A stretch of 64,000 nt of DNA from the NCBI RefSeq assembly GCF_044762855.1, contig NZ_JBIWFB010000001.1, positions 930,001 through 994,000 on the forward strand. Reading direction: 5' to 3'. This stretch comes from Psychrobacillus sp044762855 (lineage in GTDB: Bacteria; Bacillota; Bacilli; Bacillales_A; Planococcaceae). The notes under the pieces are model-generated. The model was not told the DNA's origin, did not search any database, and saw nothing but the letters and a program-made list of their open reading frames with translations. Numbering within the stretch: position 1 is the stretch's first letter; every line of letters begins with the position of its first letter. This document shows positions 16,385 to 24,444 of the stretch, piece after piece. The position numbers and the translations under genes were made by a program.

Positions 16385-17227
16385 TTGAAAAAAACAACAT
16401 GGATATTATTGGCAGCATTGATGCTTATACTTTCAGCATGTGGAGTTTCAGAAGAAAAACCTACTGTACAAAAGGAAAGTGGAGAAACAAGTGAAGTTAC
16501 TAGTGAGGAGAAAGTAGAAGTAAATGGCGAAGGTACTCAGGAAGTAACTGGGGAGGTAGTGGAAAAAGAACTTGTAGAAGAAAAGAAAGAACCGTTGTAT
16601 GAGTTAAATACAGGAAACTGGACATTCAAACCAATAGGAGATGCTAATCCTAAAGTAGTATTACTGACAATTGATGACGCTCCCGATAAACATGCTGTAG
16701 AAATGGCGAAAACATTGAAAGCATTGAATGCACCAGCTATCTTTTTCGTCAATGGACATTTCGTTGAAACAGATGAAGAAAAAGCGAATTTGAAAGAAAT
16801 TTATGACATGGGCTTTGCAATTGGAAATCATACGCAAACTCATGCTAACTTAAAAGATATTTCTGAGGAAGAGCAACAACAAGAAATTTTGAAAGTAAAT
16901 GAAACGGTGGAAGCTGTAATTGGTGAAAAACCTAAATTTTTCCGTGCACCATTTGGTATCAACACGGATTTTAGTAGATCGCTAGTTGAAAGTGAAGGAA
17001 TGCTTCTGATGAATTGGACATATGGATACGATTGGGAAAAAGATTATATGAATGCTGCTAGTCTTACAGATATAATGCTTAATACTGAATATTTAACGGA
17101 TGGAGCAAATTTATTAATGCATGATCGTAAGTGGACAGCAGAAGCTTTAACTGGAATTGTAGAAGGTTTTCGTGATAAAGGATATGACTTTATAGATCCT
17201 CATACAATTAAAGGAATAGAACAGTAA
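16385..17227 (+). CDS. Polysaccharide deacetylase family lipoprotein
   Basis: About 280 residues. A lipoprotein signal (MKKTTWILLAALMLILSAC) gives lipidated Cys near 20. An acidic Glu/Val-rich linker covers about 25-70. The NodB domain has TIDDAPD (metal Asp pair), FFVNGHFV, NHTQTHANL (metal His pair), FRAPFG and LLMHDRK. Likely an extracellular deacetylase acting on peptidoglycan or a similar polymer. The start is ambiguous: TTG at 16385 follows an excellent AGGTGATC, whereas GTG at 16376 overlaps it and adds three residues. Confidence 0.87.
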   Translation: MKKTTWILLAALMLILSACGVSEEKPTVQKESGETSEVTSEEKVEVNGEGTQEVTGEVVEKELVEEKKEPLYELNTGNWTFKPIGDANPKVVLLTIDDAPDKHAVEMAKTLKALNAPAIFFVNGHFVETDEEKANLKEIYDMGFAIGNHTQTHANLKDISEEEQQQEILKVNETVEAVIGEKPKFFRAPFGINTDFSRSLVESEGMLLMNWTYGYDWEKDYMNAASLTDIMLNTEYLTDGANLLMHDRKWTAEALTGIVEGFRDKGYDFIDPHTIKGIEQ

Positions 17228-17231
17228 GAGT

Positions 17232-17266
17232 AATGGTTATCGCCCAATAGGACGATAACCATTTTT
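17232..17266 (+). terminator. Terminator after polysaccharide deacetylase
   Basis: AATGGTTATCG / CGATAACCATT stem followed by a T-rich tail. Confidence 0.85.
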
Positions 17267-17453
17267 ATATTAATCGACATTGGAAGAGGTGGAGTAAAGC
17301 AATAAGCGTGTTCTGACTGCCAATTTGAATTTATAAAGCTTATAAGTACGAGTTTGTATCAAAAGTTAATAATAAACAATGATGTAGAATATAGTAAACT
17401 ATGTTAACTTGTTAATATATAACTATTTTTCAAAAACAAAGGGGGAGCTTGTT

Positions 17454-17968
17454 TTGACGCATAGACAAAAAAATGTTCGGGTGGCAGTTGTACAAGCTGC
17501 ATTAATTATCATAGATGGAAAAGCGAGCACGGAATATGTTGGGAAAATTATATGCCACTTGCAAGAACGGCAATGTATGCAAAAGGTGTACAGTTGTATA
17601 TCACTCCGACAGCGGATTCAAGAGAATCATGGCAATCTACTATTAGACATATAGCAATGGAAGGCAGATGCTTTGTTTTATCATGCAACCAATATGTAAC
17701 AAAGGATATGTATCCAACAGATCTTAAATGTTATGAAGATTTAAATGAGGCTCCGGAAGAAATGAGTGCCGGCGGTAGTGCGATTGTTGGACCATTGGGA
17801 GAATATATCTCGGAACCAGTATGGGGACGAGAAGAGATATTGATTGCTGATTTGAACTTACAAGATATTGCGCTTAGCCAATTAGATTTTGATGTTACTG
17901 GTCATTACGCAAGTTCCGATGTTTTTAAATTGTATGTGAATGAAAATAGCAATAAGACCGTGAATTAG
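17454..17968 (+). pseudogene. Nitrilase pseudogene with large internal deletion
   Basis: A TTG start behind GGGGGAG opens a nitrilase N-terminus (VRVAVVQAA). After about 28 codons the reading frame shifts. A different frame then continues as the nitrilase second half, from GICWENYMPLARTAMYAKG, which still holds the catalytic Cys motif CWE, to SQLDFDVTGHYASSDVF. Roughly 130-140 residues are missing, including the catalytic Glu and Lys regions. The junction lies near 17530. The product cannot be an active nitrilase. Flanking DNA shows no IS remnant. Confidence 0.8.
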
Positions 17969-18202
17969 TTAAATACAGATCGTAATCGACTGATAAAAAA
18001 TAAGGCGCTAAAAAGAAATATTATTAAATTTTATCGGTATAGGCAATCCTTAAAGGGGGTATTTAGTTCGGGATTGAATGAAATGTCGTCTTTTTTACGT
18101 TCACTTATTAATAGAGACGATTATTTCTTATAAAGTTTAACCAAAGTTTAACTCTAGACATGACTGGTAAACGAGCGTAAAATATTTCCTGTTAATAGTT
18201 TA

Positions 18203-18240
18203 GGAGGTGAGTACTTTAAAAGAAAAGTCTTTTAAAGCTA
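18203..18240 (+). promoter_or_regulatory. Distant Shine-Dalgarno with intervening hairpin before the CidA-like gene
   Basis: AGGAGGTGAG (18203-18211) is a near-perfect ribosome-binding site but lies about 33 nt before the ATG at 18245. Between them CTTTAAAAG and CTTTTAAAG can pair, which would bring the site to about 13 nt from the start. No better site lies nearer. Confidence 0.4.
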
Positions 18241-18244
18241 CTAA

Positions 18245-18622
18245 ATGAAAAAATATATTCGCATTGTTCTTCAAATTTGTATATTGTACTTGTTTTCTAT
18301 ATTAGGTTCTTTTATCGTACAAATACTGCATATCAAATTCCCTGGAAGCATCGTTGGGTTATTGTTGCTTCTAGGTTGTTTATACTTGAAAATTATTCCA
18401 GTTAATATAATTAGAGATGGAGCAGGGTTTTTATTAGGTGTATTTGCACTGTTTTTTGTTCCATCAACGGTCGGGGTAATGAATTATCCAGAGTTATTGT
18501 CTTTAAATGGAATCCTTCTTATTTCCTCGGTAATGATAAGCACAGTACTTGCAATTATAGTAAGTGGTAGACTTAGCCAATACTTGGAGGGTAGAAAATC
18601 AGGAGAGGAGGAGATACAATGA
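18245..18622 (+). CDS. CidA/LrgA-family holin-like membrane protein
   Basis: 125 residues with four predicted membrane segments (about 7-27, 31-49, 60-85, 88-110). It contains family features such as KFPGSIVGLLLLLGCLYLKIIP and FFVPSTVGVMNY. CidA/LrgA proteins pair with CidB/LrgB and are linked to programmed lysis or to pyruvate/overflow-metabolite transport (PftAB). The following gene overlaps by 4 bp, confirming the pair. No LytSR or CidR regulator is adjacent. CidA cannot be told from LrgA on sequence alone. Confidence 0.85.
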   Translation: MKKYIRIVLQICILYLFSILGSFIVQILHIKFPGSIVGLLLLLGCLYLKIIPVNIIRDGAGFLLGVFALFFVPSTVGVMNYPELLSLNGILLISSVMISTVLAIIVSGRLSQYLEGRKSGEEEIQ

Positions 18623-19296
18623 TTGCAATTAGTATGATTATCGGGACAATCTTAATTTTTGTCCTTATGGCAAAAGTAAATGCAAGATTTTCAACCCCTC
18701 TCCTCTTTCCAGTACTTACGACTACTATTCTAATCGTTATTTTATTGAAATCATTTTCTTTTTCTTATGATACGTATATGAGTGGGGCAAAGTGGATCGA
18801 TGCAATGCTTGGACCAGCAGTAGTTAGTATGGCGTACCCATTATATACACAACGACATATTATTAAACAAAACATGTTTCTTATTGTTACCAGTGTTGTT
18901 GTGGCGATGCTGTCAGGACTAGTAAGTATAATTGTTTTTGCTAAATTACTAAATTTAAGTAATGATTATATTTTGTCTTTATTGCCAAAATCGATTACTA
19001 CTCCTGTCGCCATGCAGATTAGTGGGGCTATTGGAGGTTTTCCGTCACTGACGGCTATATTTGTCATTATCGCTGGTTTAACTGGTGCAATATTAGGACC
19101 GATTATTTTTAAAATAGGTCGCATTGAAAAGTCAGTTAGTAGAGGATTATCAATGGGGAGCGCCTCGCATGGATTTGGTGTTTCTAAACTTACAGAATAC
19201 GGGGAGCAGACGCTATCAATGGGCTCTGTTTCGATGACGTTGAGCGCCATTATAGGTGCTTTTATATGTCCATTGTTTGCCTTGTTGTTTCAATGA
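18619..19296 (+). CDS. CidB/LrgB-family membrane protein
   Basis: 225 residues, about six or seven membrane segments. LrgB/CidB signatures are LLPKSITTPVAMQISGAIGG (about 120-139) and MGSASHGFGVSKL (about 180-192). ATGA overlap with the CidA-like gene indicates translational coupling. Proposed roles are holin/antiholin partner or pyruvate uptake; context does not decide between them. Confidence 0.88.
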   Translation: MIAISMIIGTILIFVLMAKVNARFSTPLLFPVLTTTILIVILLKSFSFSYDTYMSGAKWIDAMLGPAVVSMAYPLYTQRHIIKQNMFLIVTSVVVAMLSGLVSIIVFAKLLNLSNDYILSLLPKSITTPVAMQISGAIGGFPSLTAIFVIIAGLTGAILGPIIFKIGRIEKSVSRGLSMGSASHGFGVSKLTEYGEQTLSMGSVSMTLSAIIGAFICPLFALLFQ

Positions 19297-19332
19297 AAAA
19301 AGGAGAGATCGATTGTTGATCTCTCCTTTTTA
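19297..19332. terminator. Bidirectional terminator between the CidB-like gene and speA
   Basis: AAAAAGGAGAGATC / GATCTCTCCTTTTT perfect stem with a 7-nt loop; serves both converging genes. Confidence 0.92.
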
Positions 19333-19341
19333 CGTATGCTC

Positions 19342-20811
19342 TTAAAAAATTGCTTGATGTTCTTTTATTACATGAATCATTTCTAATGTATCGTCTTCTG
19401 GTCCTTGCACAGGAAGTCCAGCTTCCATATTCATTAAAATATAGTCGATATTCCCTTGAGTAATTATTTCCCCGGGAATAAAAATTGGAATCCCAGGAGG
19501 ATATACCATCACAAACTCCGCAGAAATACGCCCGCTTGCTTCTTTTAATGGTACTTGCTCTGTAGCTGCATAAAATGCATCACGAGGAGACATCGCAAGT
19601 CCAGGAATATCAGGTAAGGTAACTGATGGCTCTATCACCACAGCTTCTGATTCATGGGCATCCACCATTCGGCAAAGAGCATTTATCAGTAAATTTGTCT
19701 CTTTTTTAGTATCTCCAAGGGTGATTAAACAAAGAATATTATACAAATCGGAAAGCTCTACTTCAATATTCGCTTTTTCTCTCAGCCATATTTCCGCTTC
19801 GTAACCAGTCATACCTAAGTTTTTCACGCTTATTAATAATTTTGTAGGATCCATATCAAATGTTGCGGATGTTTGTAAAATTTCTTCCCCAACACAGTGA
19901 ATATGTGGAATCGCATTTATGCGTTTGCGAGTGTCTTTAGCAAGTCTAATAGCATTTCCGATTAAATCTTCCCCATGTATTGCTAATTGTCTTCTAGCAG
20001 TGTCTAATGACGCTAGGAGCGGATAAGATGTGGAAGTTGTCGTAAGCATAGACAAAATGGATTGCACACGTTTAGTAGAAACAAGCCCTTCACGCACATT
20101 TAAAATAGAACTTTGTGTCATAGATCCGCCTAATTTGTGAACAGAAGTAGCAGCCATATCTGCACCAGCTTCCATAGCGGAAATAGGGAGCGACTTATGG
20201 AAGTGAATATGCACGCCATGTGCTTCATCCACCACTACTGGAATTCCTTTATCATGTGCTATGTCTACAATTTTTTTTAAGTCTGCAGCTAATCCAAAAT
20301 AGGTAGGATTAATAACGAGTAAACCTTTTGCATCAGGATGTGTCTCTAGTGCTTTTTCAACGGATTCAACGGAAATTCCATGTGAAATACCTAGTTCTTT
20401 ATCTACTTCAGGATGGATAAAAATAGGGATAGCACCAGCAAAAACAATGGCAGACATAATGGATTTATGAACATTCCGTGGAACTAGTATTTTGTCTCCA
20501 GGACCACAAATAGTAAGAATCATCGTCATAATAGCACCGCTTGTCCCTTGCACAGAGAAGAATGTTTCATCTGCTCCAAATGCTTCTGCGGCTAAGCGTT
20601 GTGCTTTTTTGATTGCACCTTTAGGGGAATGTAAATCATCTAATGGGGCAATATTAATTAAATCTATAGAAAGTACATTATCTCCAACGAACTCTCGAAA
20701 TGCAGGGTCCATCCCTTTCCCTTTTTTATGCCCTGGAATATGAAACTGGATAGGATGACGATTTCGATGCTTTAGTAAGGCATCGAATAAAGGAGTTTCT
20801 AATTGTGACAA
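19342..20811 (-). CDS. speA: Orn/Lys/Arg decarboxylase family protein (arginine decarboxylase, SpeA)
   Basis: 489 residues, a short form of the fold-type I PLP decarboxylases typical of Bacillus SpeA. N-terminal HIPGHKKGKGMD, PLP-binding VVVDEAHGVHI and lysine motif SVHKLGGSMTQSS (about 220-232), C-terminal domain with YPPGIPIFIPGE. B. subtilis SpeA makes agmatine from arginine for spermidine synthesis, and the locus (downstream of pdh) is conserved. Substrate assignment relies on that synteny; lysine or ornithine cannot be excluded. The start is a TTG at 20811 behind GAGGTGG. A link to the potAB importer at the window start is plausible. Confidence 0.88.
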   Translation of the reverse strand: MSQLETPLFDALLKHRNRHPIQFHIPGHKKGKGMDPAFREFVGDNVLSIDLINIAPLDDLHSPKGAIKKAQRLAAEAFGADETFFSVQGTSGAIMTMILTICGPGDKILVPRNVHKSIMSAIVFAGAIPIFIHPEVDKELGISHGISVESVEKALETHPDAKGLLVINPTYFGLAADLKKIVDIAHDKGIPVVVDEAHGVHIHFHKSLPISAMEAGADMAATSVHKLGGSMTQSSILNVREGLVSTKRVQSILSMLTTTSTSYPLLASLDTARRQLAIHGEDLIGNAIRLAKDTRKRINAIPHIHCVGEEILQTSATFDMDPTKLLISVKNLGMTGYEAEIWLREKANIEVELSDLYNILCLITLGDTKKETNLLINALCRMVDAHESEAVVIEPSVTLPDIPGLAMSPRDAFYAATEQVPLKEASGRISAEFVMVYPPGIPIFIPGEIITQGNIDYILMNMEAGLPVQGPEDDTLEMIHVIKEHQAIF

Positions 20812-20948
20812 CGCTCATACCACCTCTAGCTAAAATTTTTATTAAAACAAAAGAATTATAGCACTTTCACCGTTTCATGACTATCAAAAAATATTTGAAC
20901 ATTGAAGTGTGTGAAAAATTCTTTATACTTAAAGTAGGGGGGATGAGA

Positions 20949-21908
20949 ATGAAATTTCAGTCTAGAGTCACGGATTTATTGGGGATAGAATATCCAATTA
21001 TACAAGGGGGACTTGCCTACTTAGCATATTCTGATCTTTGTGCAGCTGTTTCAAATGCGGGTGGACTTGGTCAAGTAACGGCAATGAGCTTAAAGACACC
21101 AGATGAATTGCGAGAGGAAATTCGAAAGGTTAGACAGTTAACAGATAAACCATTTGGAGTTAACTTCGCCATTGGACAAACAGGAAGACCTTATGAGCAT
21201 ATGCTTCAAGTAGCAATTGACGAAGAAGTTCCAGCTATTTCTATGACCGGAGGAAATCCTGCGCCTATTTTGGAAAAACTTGCAAATACTTCTATAAAAA
21301 AATTAGTCCTCGTTGCAGCAAAACGCCAAGCACAAAAAGCAGAGCAGCTAGGTGCGGATGCAGTCATGGTTGTAGGGCAAGAAGGTGGCGGGCATTTAGG
21401 AAGAGACGATATTGGCACTATTGTATTAATACCACAAGTAGTGGATGCTGTATCCATACCAGTTATCGCTTCTGGGGGAATTGCAGATGGTAGGGGCTGG
21501 ATGGCTGCACATGCACTTGGTGCAGAAGGTATTGAAATGGGAACACGATTCATCGCAACAAAGGAATGTGTACATGCCTCTGAAGTATATAAACAGGCAT
21601 TAATTGCAAGCAACGAAACGGATACGACCGTTATTAAACGATCTATCGGAGCACCAGCAAGAGCGATTAAAAATGGATGGACACAAGAAATATTACGTAT
21701 TGAATCTGAAAATCCAACATATGATGCATTAAAAGAGTTCGTTAGCGGCCACGCAAATAAGCAATTTATCTATGAAGGTAAGGAAGAAAATGGGTTTGGT
21801 TGGGCAGGTCAGTCAATTGGTTTAATACGTGATATTCCGTCAACAAAGGAACTAATAGAACGAATGGTAAAACAAGCAGTAGCGATAAGAACACAATGGC
21901 AACAATAG
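20949..21908 (+). CDS. FMN-dependent 2-nitropropane dioxygenase family protein (nitronate monooxygenase or FabK-like)
   Basis: 319 residues, TIM-barrel flavoprotein. N-terminal GIEYPIIQGGLAYL, phosphate/FMN motifs GQEGGGHLGRDD, PVIASGGIADGRG and GAEGIEMGTRFIAT. These are shared by nitronate monooxygenases and enoyl-ACP reductase II (FabK); no residue seen separates them securely. The ATG at 20949 is chosen by its spacing from GGGGGG; an ATG two codons upstream lies too close to it. It is 10 bp before yktA. Confidence 0.82.
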   Translation: MKFQSRVTDLLGIEYPIIQGGLAYLAYSDLCAAVSNAGGLGQVTAMSLKTPDELREEIRKVRQLTDKPFGVNFAIGQTGRPYEHMLQVAIDEEVPAISMTGGNPAPILEKLANTSIKKLVLVAAKRQAQKAEQLGADAVMVVGQEGGGHLGRDDIGTIVLIPQVVDAVSIPVIASGGIADGRGWMAAHALGAEGIEMGTRFIATKECVHASEVYKQALIASNETDTTVIKRSIGAPARAIKNGWTQEILRIESENPTYDALKEFVSGHANKQFIYEGKEENGFGWAGQSIGLIRDIPSTKELIERMVKQAVAIRTQWQQ

Positions 21909-21918
21909 GAGGAAAACT

Positions 21919-22188
21919 ATGGAATACACATATCCCTTTTCTTTAGATTGGTCCACGGAAGAAATAGTAGATGTCGTCCAATTTTTTGAAGCGATCGAAA
22001 AAGCGTATGAAAATGGCATTAAACGAGAAGAATTATTAATGAAATATAGACGTTTTAAAGAAATTGTTCCTTCAATAGCAGAAGAAAAAACTTATTTCCG
22101 AGAATTTGAAAAAGAAAGCGGTTACGCAAGTTATCCAATTGTGAAGATGATGAAAGAAAAAGGCGAGAACATTGTTATTAAAGGATGA
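21919..22188 (+). CDS. yktA: UPF0223 family protein YktA
   Basis: 89 residues, acidic, soluble, with the family patterns TYPFSLDWSTEEIVDVV and a C-terminal YASYPIVKMMKEKGE. It matches UPF0223/YktA and is next to yktB as in B. subtilis. Function unknown. GGAGG precedes the ATG. Confidence 0.88.
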   Translation: MEYTYPFSLDWSTEEIVDVVQFFEAIEKAYENGIKREELLMKYRRFKEIVPSIAEEKTYFREFEKESGYASYPIVKMMKEKGENIVIKG

Positions 22189-22230
22189 AAATTACCTCCT
22201 ATAGCTTTAAAGTTATAGGAGGTAATTGCT
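22187..22230. terminator. Bidirectional terminator between yktA and yktB
   Basis: AATTACCTCCTATA / TATAGGAGGTAATT stem between convergent genes. Confidence 0.85.
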
Positions 22231-22858
22231 ACTTTTTATTTACCATAGCTTTATAAATAGGCAACAGTTCATTGAATGTTTCTTCTGCAAAATGTAAGAA
22301 TTCGTCTTCTGAGAATGTAATAGCACTTTCTTTAGAAATATGACGACCAACTAGAAACTCAGCTTTTTTCACATTATGTAATCGTGTTAATAAATCCTTT
22401 AATTCCCCTTTTTTGGCTTGTTTCAAAGGAATAGCATCTGGTTTCATATGATCTCCCGAAACAATGAAATCATCTGGTAATTTATTGAATAAGCTTTTCT
22501 TCTTTAACAACTGTTCTGCTATAGCTACTTTATCAGGTGCTTCATAAATGACTGCAACAATGATAAATAAATGGCTTCCCCATAGCCCAATTTGAAAATG
22601 AGGCAATGATTTATACCCTCTTTTATATGGCGCAAAAGCAACCCAGCTATCTTTGGGGGGATTGACAGAGCGTCTAGCATGCTTTGCTACATGAGGAAAG
22701 AACTCGTCCCCTAAAGTGCTTGAAAAATAGTGACTATATTGCATTCCGAGTTTTTCGAACTTTGGACGAACGTTTTCAATAAGTGCGTTCATCCTGTTTT
22801 CTAAACCTTCTACTTGAAACACATCAAAATCTTTGGCTTCCCAAAATGTTTTAACCAT
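22229..22858 (-). CDS. yktB: UPF0637 (DUF1054) family protein YktB
   Basis: 209 residues. It starts MVKTFWEAKDFDVFQVEGL and has the family stretches PHFQIGLWGSHLFII and SGDHMKPDAIPL. Matches YktB in length and locus. Function is unknown; the compact alpha/beta fold has no recognisable catalytic motif. The ATG at 22858 has AAAGGAG at good spacing; longer in-frame starts have none. Confidence 0.9.
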   Translation of the reverse strand: MVKTFWEAKDFDVFQVEGLENRMNALIENVRPKFEKLGMQYSHYFSSTLGDEFFPHVAKHARRSVNPPKDSWVAFAPYKRGYKSLPHFQIGLWGSHLFIIVAVIYEAPDKVAIAEQLLKKKSLFNKLPDDFIVSGDHMKPDAIPLKQAKKGELKDLLTRLHNVKKAEFLVGRHISKESAITFSEDEFLHFAEETFNELLPIYKAMVNKK

Positions 22859-23014
22859 TTGTAAACTCCTTTCGTTTTCCATGTTTATTTTATAGGAAAT
22901 ATGGGTAAAAATCATGTAAGTAGTATTTCTTCAGTTGACAATATTTCATTGACAGCATAAAATATTAAAAATCTTCTGAATATTACGGAATAATAAAAAG
23001 AAGGGGTGTTAGTT

Positions 23015-23212
23015 ATGAGACAGGTAGTGCATATTATTCGCAAAAATGACATGGAAAAAGAAAAAATCCAAACGCTGAAATTAGAACTGGATTATCAACT
23101 TGCTACTTTATACGATGCATTGAATGACCAAAACGAAAAAGAAATAACAGAAGCAAAAATGCAATTGACTGAAATTCACCGCCTTTTAAAAGAGCTTGAT
23201 GCACTTGATTGA
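23015..23212 (+). CDS. Small coiled-coil protein between yktB and suhB
   Basis: 65 residues, charged and predicted mainly helical (EKEKIQTLKLELDYQLATLY, then EITEAKMQLTEIHRLLKEL). A small protein (ykzI) occupies the same place in B. subtilis, so this may be its counterpart; similarity was not verified. The ATG at 23015 follows AAGGGGTG. Function unknown. Confidence 0.7.
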   Translation: MRQVVHIIRKNDMEKEKIQTLKLELDYQLATLYDALNDQNEKEITEAKMQLTEIHRLLKELDALD

Positions 23213-23235
23213 TGCTTTACTTTTTAGGAATCCAT

Positions 23236-23276
23236 AAAAACACCTGCTAATCGAAAGACAGCCGGTGTTTTTTTCT
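23236..23276 (+). terminator. Terminator after the small coiled-coil gene
   Basis: AACACCTGCT / AGCCGGTGTT stem followed by TTTTTT. Confidence 0.75.
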
Positions 23277-23330
23277 TTATACTATAGTAAAGCGGATTAG
23301 GGGAAACTAGGTGAAGAAAGGGTTGTTGAA

Positions 23331-24122
23331 ATGAATATACATAAACTGGACAAAATCGCAAAATCTTTAATTAAAGAAGCGGCCGGGAAAATTAGAGCAT
23401 CTTTTACTACGGAGCTCATTATTGAAACGAAATCAGAAGCAAATGACTTGGTAACGAATATCGATAAAGAAACGGAACAATTTTTTATTCAACAAATAAA
23501 GAAAAAGTTTCCAGAACATAGAATAATGGGAGAAGAAGGATTTGGGGATGAAATACAAGACTTGAACGGTTATGTGTGGATACTCGATCCTATTGATGGA
23601 ACGATGAATTTCATCCATCAAAAAAAGAATTTTGCTATTTCTTTGGGCATTTTCAAAGACGGTGAAGGCATTCTAGGGTATGTATATGATGTGATGGCAG
23701 ATGATTTACTTTCAGCTGCACAAGGCGAAGGTGCGTTTTTCAATGATCAACGAATTCCAAGAGTAGAAGAGGCACATTTGGAGCAATCTATTATTAGTAT
23801 GAATGCGAGTTGGGTTGCACCAAATAAATACATTGAACATGACGGAATGATCGAGCTTTTACGTAAAGTACGAGGAACGAGATCATACGGATCAGCAGCG
23901 ATTGAAATCTTGTATGTCGTAATGGGAAGACTAGATGCTTACATTTCGATGCGTTTGTCGCCTTGGGATATTGCAGGAGGAATGGTAATTGCGAAAGAGG
24001 TCGGTGCTATCGTAACTAATTTAGGGAACGAGCCAATTAATTTATTGAAACAAAATACATTTATCGTGTCGAAACCTGGTTTGCATCGTGATATTGTGAT
24101 GAACTATGTTAAACTAAAGTAA
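23331..24122 (+). CDS. suhB: Inositol monophosphatase family protein (SuhB/YktC-like)
   Basis: 263 residues. Lithium-sensitive phosphatase motifs are all present: GEEGF (metal Glu, about 67-71), LDPIDGTMNF (about 87-96) and SPWDIAGGMVIAKEVGA (about 208-224). Likely hydrolyses inositol-1-phosphate or a related phosphate (NADP or FBP activity also occurs in the family). Conserved locus between yktB and typA. The ATG follows AAAGGG. Confidence 0.9.
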   Translation: MNIHKLDKIAKSLIKEAAGKIRASFTTELIIETKSEANDLVTNIDKETEQFFIQQIKKKFPEHRIMGEEGFGDEIQDLNGYVWILDPIDGTMNFIHQKKNFAISLGIFKDGEGILGYVYDVMADDLLSAAQGEGAFFNDQRIPRVEEAHLEQSIISMNASWVAPNKYIEHDGMIELLRKVRGTRSYGSAAIEILYVVMGRLDAYISMRLSPWDIAGGMVIAKEVGAIVTNLGNEPINLLKQNTFIVSKPGLHRDIVMNYVKLK

Positions 24123-24123
24123 A

Positions 24124-24152
24124 AGACCAGCAAGAAAGTTCTTGCTGGTCCA
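24124..24152. terminator. Hairpin between suhB and ylaF
   Basis: GACCAGCAAGAA / TTCTTGCTGGTC stem between convergent genes; the T tail is weak on the plus strand. Confidence 0.7.
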
Positions 24153-24155
24153 TTA

Positions 24156-24341
24156 TTACAAAAGCCCGTGGTCGCGCATTTTTTTCTTTGTTTTGAATCC
24201 GAAACCCATTACGACAAAAAGTAACACAAGAAACAAGATCACAAGAGGAATATTACGGAGTGCAATAGCGATTCCAACTAGTGCCATCGATAAAATTGCG
24301 CCGAAAGAATAAAGAACAAAAATCCATTTAATATTGCCCAA
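24156..24341 (-). CDS. ylaF: Small two-helix membrane protein, YlaF-like (DUF5325)
   Basis: 61 residues with two hydrophobic segments (about 6-27 and 31-48) and a basic C-terminal tail KTKKKMRDHGLL. Its position beside typA matches B. subtilis ylaF. The start is a TTG at 24341 behind GGGGGT. Function unknown. Confidence 0.75.
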   Translation of the reverse strand: MGNIKWIFVLYSFGAILSMALVGIAIALRNIPLVILFLVLLFVVMGFGFKTKKKMRDHGLL

Positions 24342-24394
24342 TACAATTACCCCCAGAAAATGATAAAAAAATAATATTACTTTAGTTCCACTTG

Positions 24395-24403
24395 TGATAT
24401 AAT
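24395..24403 (+). promoter_or_regulatory. Candidate extended -10 promoter of typA
   Basis: TGATATAAT (TG-N-TATAAT) at 24395-24403, about 42 bp before the typA start. The -35 region is weak, which an extended -10 can tolerate. Confidence 0.5.
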
Positions 24404-24444
24404 AACACAGTTATGGACTCGAAAAAAGAATATGGAGTGGAAAT

